DNA from: Acidobacteriota bacterium | Lineage (GTDB): Bacteria; Acidobacteriota; Polarisedimenticolia; Polarisedimenticolales; Polarisedimenticolaceae | Direction of reading: 5' to 3' | DNA: 11,058 nucleotides | Assembly (NCBI GenBank): GCA_011773795.1 | Contig: WVWW01000014.1 | Coordinates: 3,013-14,070, forward strand | Shown here: one piece after another, positions 6,311 through 11,058 of the stretch | Layout of the letters: each line of letters begins with the position of its first letter | How positions within the stretch are numbered: the first letter of the stretch is position 1 | The notes under the pieces: generated by a model | What the model was told of the DNA's origin: nothing | Database searches by the model: none | What the model saw: the letters and a program-made list of their open reading frames with translations, nothing else | Position numbers and translations under genes: made by a program

Positions 6311-7342
6311 ATGGAGCTTTGGCAAGAGGGTGGAGCGGCCACGCGCTGGCTGTCCTACGCGCTGACCTTTGCGCTGGCGGCCGTGTTGTCGGCGGTGTTG
6401 ACGCCGCGGGTGCGCCGGGCGGCGATCCGTTTCGGGATCGTCGACCGGCCGGACGGCCGGCTCAAGAACCACCGCGAACCGATCCCGTACCTGGGCGGTC
6501 TGGCCATCTGTCTGTCGTTCCTGTTGACGGTGGCCCTGACTTTCTCGTTCGGCGAGGAGGTGCTGGGATTGCTGCTGGCGGGATCGATCGTCGTGATCCT
6601 CGGCCTGATCGACGACCTCGGGCAACTGGGTCCGTGGACCAAGCTGTCCGGGCAACTGATGGCGATCCTCGTGCTGATCAAATCGGGTATCTACATCAAG
6701 CTCACGTTTCTCCCCGAGCCACTGGCGATCGCCTTGTCGGTCCTTTGGCTCGTGGGCATCACCAACGCGTTCAACTTGATCGACATCATGGACGGCCTGT
6801 CCGCCGGGACGGCGATGGTCGCCGCGCTCGTGCTCGCCGTCGTCTCCGATCTCAATGCGGGTGTCGTGTCGGCGACGTTGCTCGTCGCGATCGCCGGCTC
6901 CTGTCTCGGTTTTCTCAAGTACAATTTCGAGCCCGCCCGGATCTTCATGGGCGACACGGGGAGCATGTTCCTCGGTTTGTTGCTGGGCGCGCTCGCGATG
7001 AGCAACTCGTACACCGAACGCAACCCCATCGCGGCGCTGGCGCCGGCGTTGATCCTCGGCGTGCCGATCTTCGACATGCTGTTCGTGATGGTGATCCGGC
7101 GCCTGCGTGGGCTGCCGATCATGCTCGGCAGCCCGGACCACGTCGCCCTGCGCCTGCGCAAGTGGCGCTGGAGCACGCGGCAAACCGTGGTCGCCTCCTA
7201 CGTCGCGACGGCGGCGCTCGGCGGCGCCGCCATCACGATGACCCTGGTCTCGCTGCGCGGGGCGCTCATCGTCCTCGGTGCGGTCAGTGCCGCCGCGCTG
7301 GTGGTCGGTATCCTGCTCAAGCGCATCGACATGAGTTTGTGA
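6311..7342 (+). CDS. MraY/WecA-family undecaprenyl-phosphate sugar-1-phosphate transferase
   Basis: This 343-residue inner-membrane protein should transfer a sugar-1-phosphate from a UDP-sugar to undecaprenyl phosphate, making the first lipid-linked intermediate for the glycan. About ten hydrophobic segments are visible, for example 13-31, 62-79, 83-100, 136-151, 185-202, 238-266 and 293-336. Family landmarks are in order: VDRPDGRLKNHREPIPYLGG at 44-63, the aspartate pair LIDDLGQ at 99-105, NAFNLIDIMDGLSAGTAM at 152-169 with conserved N155, D158 and D161, and IFMGDTGSMFLG at 211-222 with catalytic-region D215. In the last cytoplasmic loop, where WecA-type enzymes carry an HIHH motif, this protein reads SPDHVALRL at 274-282 and keeps only the first histidine. 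Length is normal. I leave the symbol blank because GlcNAc specificity cannot be shown. The gene starts 46 nt after the glycosyltransferase and ends 7 nt before the oxidoreductase. Confidence 0.88.
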   Translation: MELWQEGGAATRWLSYALTFALAAVLSAVLTPRVRRAAIRFGIVDRPDGRLKNHREPIPYLGGLAICLSFLLTVALTFSFGEEVLGLLLAGSIVVILGLIDDLGQLGPWTKLSGQLMAILVLIKSGIYIKLTFLPEPLAIALSVLWLVGITNAFNLIDIMDGLSAGTAMVAALVLAVVSDLNAGVVSATLLVAIAGSCLGFLKYNFEPARIFMGDTGSMFLGLLLGALAMSNSYTERNPIAALAPALILGVPIFDMLFVMVIRRLRGLPIMLGSPDHVALRLRKWRWSTRQTVVASYVATAALGGAAITMTLVSLRGALIVLGAVSAAALVVGILLKRIDMSL

Positions 7343-7349
7343 GGGAACG

Positions 7350-8654
7350 ATGATCCTGATTCTCGGCGGCGGTCTGGCGGGGATGTCCACCGCGATGCAT
7401 CTGGGGAAGCGCGAGCACCTCGTGCTGGAGGCGGCCACGATGCCGGGTGGCCTCTGCCGCACCCGTGATGTCGACGGTTTCCTGTTCGACTACACGGGGC
7501 ACCTGCTGCACCTGCGCGACGAGCGCATCATCCGACTCGTCGACGAGCTGCTGCCGGACGCCTTCGAGACCATCGAGCGCGACGCGCGCATCCGCACCCA
7601 CGGCGTGACGCTGCCGTTCCCGTTCCAGGCCAACCTCCACGGCCTGCCGCGCGAGGTCGTCTCCGATTGCCTGGTGGGGTTTTCGGAAAGCCTGGCTCGA
7701 CCGATCCCCGACGACCCCGAGACGTCGTTCGAGGAGTGGTCGCTGGCGGTGTTCGGTCGCGGCATCAGCGACACGTTCATGCTGCCCTACAACTGCAAGC
7801 TGTTCCGCCGCCGCCCCGCGGAGATGACGGCCGACTGGGTCTCGTGGGCCGTCCCCAAGCCGACGTTGCGCGAGGTGGTCGACGGGGCGCTCGGCGTGCG
7901 CAACGAGGGCATGGGGTACAACTCGACGTTTCGCTACCCGAGGCAGGGCGGGATCGGGGTACTGCCGGAGGCCGTGGCCGCTCGCGTCGAGCACATGCGA
8001 CTCGGGCAGCGCGTGACCGAAGTCGACTTGGATCGCCGCGTCGTTCGCACGGAGGGCGGTGAAAGCCACGACTACGACGAGTTGGTGATGACGTTGCCGC
8101 TACCCGCTTTCCTGCGCATGGCGCGCGGCGGCCCGCAGGGGCTGGCCGACAAGGCGGCGCGGCTCGACTGGTCCGTCGTCGCTTGCTGGAACCTCGGGAT
8201 CGAGCGCCCCGGTGTTGCCGACGGCGCCCATTGGATCTATTTCCCGGACGCCGACACCCCGTTCTACCGCGCCGGCGTGCCGACGAACTTCTCCGCCGGT
8301 GTGGCGCCCCCCGGGACATCGTCGCTCTACGTCGAATTCGGCTTGCCGCGCGGGCAGCGTCCCGATCGCGAGCGGCTGGAGCGGGCCGCGCGGGCCGCGC
8401 TCGAGCGCGAGGGCATCCTGCTTCCCGACGACAAGATCCTGGCCTCGGACTGGATCGTCATCGACCCCGGGTACGTGATCTTCGACGCCGAGCGGCAACG
8501 GGTCATGGACGAAGTCGTGCCGCAGCTCGAGGAGTTCGGCGTCCACCTGATCGGACGCTACGGGGCCTGGACGTACTCCTACATGGAACGCGCGCTGCTC
8601 GACGGCCTCGAAGTCGCGCGTCGGCTCGAGCAGGGGGTGGGGCATGGCGTCTGA
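7350..8654 (+). CDS. FAD-dependent oxidoreductase, protoporphyrinogen oxidase/UGM-like
   Basis: The start is well supported by GAGGGA at 7341-7346. The product is 434 residues. The N-terminal Rossmann motif MILILGGGLAGMSTAMHLGK has the GxGxxG at 6-11, an acidic ribose-binding residue at E27, and the FAD-contacting MPGGLCRTRDVDGFLFDY at 31-48. LPYNCKLFRRRPAEMTADW at 145-163 and GYNSTFRYPRQGGIGVL at 189-205 are conserved blocks of the COG1232-type flavoproteins that occur in polysaccharide loci. GRYGAWTYSYMERALLDGL at 402-420 is the C-terminal FAD-binding helix. The fold resembles UDP-galactopyranose mutase, but the sequence does not identify it as one. The substrate is unknown: a sugar nucleotide, a lipid-linked sugar or a carotenoid-like lipid are all possible. 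The gene lies 7 nt after the WecA-like gene and overlaps the ABC ATPase gene by 11 nt. Confidence 0.85.
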   Translation: MILILGGGLAGMSTAMHLGKREHLVLEAATMPGGLCRTRDVDGFLFDYTGHLLHLRDERIIRLVDELLPDAFETIERDARIRTHGVTLPFPFQANLHGLPREVVSDCLVGFSESLARPIPDDPETSFEEWSLAVFGRGISDTFMLPYNCKLFRRRPAEMTADWVSWAVPKPTLREVVDGALGVRNEGMGYNSTFRYPRQGGIGVLPEAVAARVEHMRLGQRVTEVDLDRRVVRTEGGESHDYDELVMTLPLPAFLRMARGGPQGLADKAARLDWSVVACWNLGIERPGVADGAHWIYFPDADTPFYRAGVPTNFSAGVAPPGTSSLYVEFGLPRGQRPDRERLERAARAALEREGILLPDDKILASDWIVIDPGYVIFDAERQRVMDEVVPQLEEFGVHLIGRYGAWTYSYMERALLDGLEVARRLEQGVGHGV

Positions 8655-9612
8655 GAGCCCGGCGGCCCTCAGCATCACGGGCCTGCACAAGGCTTTCAGT
8701 GGGCATCTCGGCATCGGCCGTCATCCCGCGGTTCGGGGCGTCGAGCTGGAGGTGCGCCCCGGCGAGATCTTCGGTCTGCTCGGACCCAACGGCGCGGGCA
8801 AGACGACGACGATCAAGATGATCCTCGGTCTGCTGCGCCCGGATGCGGGTGAGATCCGCGTGTTCGGCCGACCGTCGGCGAGCCGTGAAGCACGCAAACG
8901 ACTCGGCTTCCTGCCCGAGAACCCGTACTTCTACGACTACCTCACGGCCCGCGAGTTCCTCGACTTCTACGCCCGGCTCCAGGGAATCGCGAAGCCGGAC
9001 CGCGCCGGTCTGATCGATCGCACGCTCGAGCGCGTCGGGCTCGCCGGAAGGGAGAATACGGCCCTCCGTGCATTCTCCAAGGGCATGATGCAGCGGCTCG
9101 GCCTGGCGCAGGCGATCCAGCACGACCCCGACCTGGTGATCCTCGACGAGCCGATGTCGGGGCTCGATCCGATCGGCCGGCGCGAGGTGCGCGACCTGAT
9201 CCTCGCGCTGCGCGAGGCCGGCAAGACCGTGTTCTTCTCCAGCCACATCCTGCAGGACGCCGAGATGATCTGCGATCGCGTGGCGATTCTGAAGCAGGGG
9301 GAGCTCCTCTCGGTGGGCAGCCTCGACGAGCTGGTGTCGCACCGCGTGCGTTGGTTCGAGGTCACCGTTCGGGGGTCGCTGCCACCGGGTGTGGAGGCCG
9401 CGCGCCCCGCGGGCCGCGAAGGCGAGCACCTCGTTCGCGTCGCCGACATCGAAGCTCTCCGCGAGCTGCTCGACACCGTTCGAGCCGCCGGCGCACAGGT
9501 CGTCTCCGTGTGGCCGCGGCGCGAGACGCTCGAGGACCTGTTCATGAAGCGAGTGGCCGCGGCCGAAACGGAGACGCCGAGCCCCGATCCGGCGGAGACG
9601 ACGCATGCTTGA
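8644..9612 (+). CDS. ABC transporter ATP-binding protein
   Basis: The ATG at 8644 has AGGGGG at 8632-8637 six bases upstream and lies inside the end of the oxidoreductase gene. The 322-residue product is a single nucleotide-binding domain plus an extension. Walker A is GPNGAGKT at 47-54, the Q-loop region is replaced by FLPENPYFYD at 89-98, the signature is FSKGMMQRL at 144-152, Walker B is LVILDEP at 164-170, the D-loop is SGLD at 172-175, and H201 is the switch histidine. All catalytic elements are intact. Residues 236-300 form the regulatory C-terminal domain seen in CcmA/NosF/DrrA-type exporters, ending in RRETLEDLFMK; there is no Wzt-like carbohydrate-binding domain. It should power the permease encoded next, with which it overlaps by 8 nt. 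Confidence 0.95.
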   Translation: MASESPAALSITGLHKAFSGHLGIGRHPAVRGVELEVRPGEIFGLLGPNGAGKTTTIKMILGLLRPDAGEIRVFGRPSASREARKRLGFLPENPYFYDYLTAREFLDFYARLQGIAKPDRAGLIDRTLERVGLAGRENTALRAFSKGMMQRLGLAQAIQHDPDLVILDEPMSGLDPIGRREVRDLILALREAGKTVFFSSHILQDAEMICDRVAILKQGELLSVGSLDELVSHRVRWFEVTVRGSLPPGVEAARPAGREGEHLVRVADIEALRELLDTVRAAGAQVVSVWPRRETLEDLFMKRVAAAETETPSPDPAETTHA

Positions 9613-10393
9613 GCGCCATCCCGGCGGGTTCGGGGCGGTTGCCGCGATCGGGCTCAACACGTTTCGCGAGGCGATCCGCGATCGCGTGCTCTACCTGCTG
9701 CTCGTCTTCGCCCTGATCATCATCGGGGTCTCGCGGCTGCTGTCGCTGCTCACGGTGGGCAACGAGGACAAGATCATCAAGGACGTCGGTCTGTCGGCGA
9801 TCTCGCTGTTCGGCGTGCTGACCGCCGTCTTCGTCGGCGTCTCGCTCGTGTTCAAGGAGATCGAGCGGCGCACGGTCTACACGCTGCTGGCCCAGCCGGT
9901 CCGGCGCTGGCAGTTCCTGTTCGGCAAGTTCATCGGCCTGTTTTCGGTGCTGCTGCTCAACGTCGGGCTGATGTCGGGCGCGCTGTTCTCGCTGTTGCTG
10001 TTGCGCGGCGAATCACCGTGGGCGTTGATGCCCGCCGTGATCTTGATCGCCGTCGAGCTTGCGATCGTCACCGCGTTTGCCCTGTTGTTCTCCAGCCTGA
10101 CCAACCCGGTGCTCTCCTCGGTCTGGACTTTCGCGGTCTACGTGGCCGGCCATCTCTCCTGGTCGCTGCAGGTGTTGCGCGAGAAGGTGCCCGAGGGGAT
10201 CGCACGCTGGATCTGCGACGGGCTCTACTGGATCCTGCCCAACCTGAGGCGGCTTGATTTGAAGGCGCAGGTGGTTCATGGGTTCGAGATGCCGGAGGGC
10301 TACGTCGGTCTGGCCGCGATCTACGGGCTGGGCTACGGCGTCGTGATCGTGGTGCTGGCCTGCTGGGCGTTCTCGCGCAAAGAGTTCGTTTGA
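9605..10393 (+). CDS. ABC-2 type transporter permease (NosY/GldF-like)
   Basis: The ATG at 9605 has GGAG at 9594-9597 with a seven-base spacer. The 262-residue product has six apparent membrane helices (about 27-49, 62-83, 107-133, 139-165, 168-190 and 233-256), with a short N-terminal cytoplasmic segment containing GLNTFREAIRDRVLY at 16-30. The segment KEIERRTVYTLLAQPVRRWQFLFGKFIG at 84-111 (KEIERRTVYTLL, then PVRRWQF) is the coupling-helix region characteristic of ABC-2 permeases of the NosY/GldF group. The cargo is unknown. With the ATPase gene it forms a likely heterotetrameric inner-membrane exporter or a mechanochemical complex. It overlaps both neighbours (8 nt and 1 nt), so the three proteins are probably made in matched amounts. 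Confidence 0.92.
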   Translation: MLERHPGGFGAVAAIGLNTFREAIRDRVLYLLLVFALIIIGVSRLLSLLTVGNEDKIIKDVGLSAISLFGVLTAVFVGVSLVFKEIERRTVYTLLAQPVRRWQFLFGKFIGLFSVLLLNVGLMSGALFSLLLLRGESPWALMPAVILIAVELAIVTAFALLFSSLTNPVLSSVWTFAVYVAGHLSWSLQVLREKVPEGIARWICDGLYWILPNLRRLDLKAQVVHGFEMPEGYVGLAAIYGLGYGVVIVVLACWAFSRKEFV

Positions 10394-11058
10394 TGCGCGG
10401 CAAGCTGTGGATCGTCGTTCTGGTCGTCGCCTGCACCGTCGCGACGACCTGGTCGGGTATGCGCCTCGAGCGGAAGGCGGGTCCCGAGCAACGCGAGAAG
10501 TCGCTCCTGCTGCTTCCCAACGGAAAGTACCTCAAGGTGGCCAGCCTGGGTCAGGCCCCGCTGCTCGCCGACCTGGTCTACCTGTGGGCGATCCAGTACT
10601 ACTCGGTCTACGAGCGCGAGGATCGCTTCCGTTACGTCGAGCACATCTTCGGTGACGTGATCGCCGAGCTCGATCCGCACTACATCGACGCCTACTGGAT
10701 GGGCGCCCTGATCCTGATCGTCGAGGCGAAAGACCTCGAGGCCGGGCTGGAGCTGCTCGAGCAGGGCATGCAAGCCAACCCGGACAACTGGATTCTCCCT
10801 TACCTGGCGGGCTGGGAGTGCTACCACGCCGACCGCTACGATTGCGCCGAGCAGTACTTCGCACGGTCCGAGGCGATGCCCGAGGCGCCGATCTACGTCA
10901 AACGAACCCGCATCGGGATGGCTGCGGCGAAGGGAGACCTGCGACGGGCCTATGCGATGTGGCTGGATGTCCTGCGAGATCCGGCGGCCGACGCGGGCAC
11001 GATCGGCATCGCGGAACGACAGCTGCGGCACCTCAAAGGCAAGATCGACGTCCAAGAA
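10393..11058 (+). CDS. Membrane-anchored helical-repeat (TPR-like) protein, 3' end outside window
   Basis: The ATG at 10393 overlaps the permease stop by one base (TGATG) and has a modest AGAG at 10381-10384. The frame stays open to the last base, giving 222 residues of an incomplete protein. Residues 5-19 (LWIVVLVVACTVATT) form one membrane helix or signal anchor, so the rest is probably periplasmic. LLLLPNGKYLKVASLGQAPLLADLVYLWAIQYYS at 38-71 (LPNGKYLKVASLG, then LLADLVYLWAIQYY) is a compact conserved-looking domain that I associate with TPR proteins next to ABC-2 transporters in GC-rich phyla. From about 86 on, paired helices such as DLEAGLELLEQGMQANPDN and YDCAEQYFARSEAMPEAP have TPR-like spacing. 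It probably works with the transporter as a periplasmic scaffold or partner; that is inference from coupling. No function is known to me. Confidence 0.8.
   Translation, partial: MRGKLWIVVLVVACTVATTWSGMRLERKAGPEQREKSLLLLPNGKYLKVASLGQAPLLADLVYLWAIQYYSVYEREDRFRYVEHIFGDVIAELDPHYIDAYWMGALILIVEAKDLEAGLELLEQGMQANPDNWILPYLAGWECYHADRYDCAEQYFARSEAMPEAPIYVKRTRIGMAAAKGDLRRAYAMWLDVLRDPAADAGTIGIAERQLRHLKGKIDVQE

Noticed and set aside
6116..7462. 448-codon reverse open frame rich in D, E, Q, R and H
   Set aside because: It is the complement of a membrane-protein gene, which gives strongly charged nonsense sequence; it has no start context or domain.
7350..8654. Naming the flavoenzyme UDP-galactopyranose mutase (glf)
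   Set aside because: Only the general FAD fold is shared; the sequence resembles the broader COG1232 group and the mutase-specific motifs are not evident.
8644..10393. Reading the ABC pair as the Wzm/Wzt O-antigen exporter
   Set aside because: The permease matches the NosY/GldF type and the ATPase has no Wzt glycan-binding domain, so position beside glycosyltransferases alone is not enough.
1..11058. CRISPR arrays, insertion sequences, tRNA or rRNA genes, long direct repeats
   Set aside because: None was seen by eye on either strand. The similar short stretches around VVVDN in the GT2 genes reflect shared protein motifs.

Overview
The window is a high-GC, gene-dense bacterial segment with twelve coding regions and almost no non-coding DNA. 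Surface-polysaccharide genes are followed by a translationally coupled oxidoreductase / ABC transporter / TPR block. The lipid-linked glycan enzymes suggest a Gram-negative-type envelope. A GC-rich phylum such as Acidobacteriota, Myxococcota or a related lineage would fit, but no phylogenetic marker is present, so this is inference. I see no RNA genes, insertion sequences, CRISPR arrays or tRNA remnants. Base composition is even throughout, with no clear sign of recent transfer.

Region 1 (1-4307, + strand): the 3' end of a TPR-containing protein, a GT2 glycosyltransferase, a GT4 glycosyltransferase, a class I SAM methyltransferase and a second GT4 glycosyltransferase. Each junction overlaps by 1 to 8 nt, so this reads as one translationally coupled operon. 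The last gene appears to start at a TTG that overlaps the previous stop.

Region 2 (4292-5227 or 5278, - strand): one GT2 glycosyltransferase gene in the opposite orientation. It overlaps the previous gene tail to tail by 16 nt and the next gene head to head by 19 to 70 nt, depending on the starts chosen.

Region 3 (5209-7342, + strand): a GT2 glycosyltransferase of the rhamnosyltransferase type, a 46-nt gap with a perfect 7-bp hairpin at its edge, then a polytopic MraY/WecA-family phosphoglycosyltransferase that probably loads the first sugar phosphate onto undecaprenyl phosphate.

Region 4 (7350-11058, + strand): a flavin-dependent oxidoreductase of the protoporphyrinogen-oxidase/UDP-galactopyranose-mutase-like superfamily, an ABC ATPase, an ABC-2 permease and a membrane-anchored helical-repeat protein that runs off the window. 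The genes are 7 nt apart or overlap by 11, 8 and 1 nt.

Taken together, the WecA-like enzyme could start a glycan on a lipid carrier, the five glycosyltransferases could extend it and the methyltransferase could modify or cap it. The upstream TPR protein may be the tail of a polymerase/ligase. The ABC transporter does not look like the Wzm/Wzt O-antigen exporter and may serve another envelope role. No sugar-nucleotide synthesis gene, Wzx flippase or chain-length regulator is visible here.
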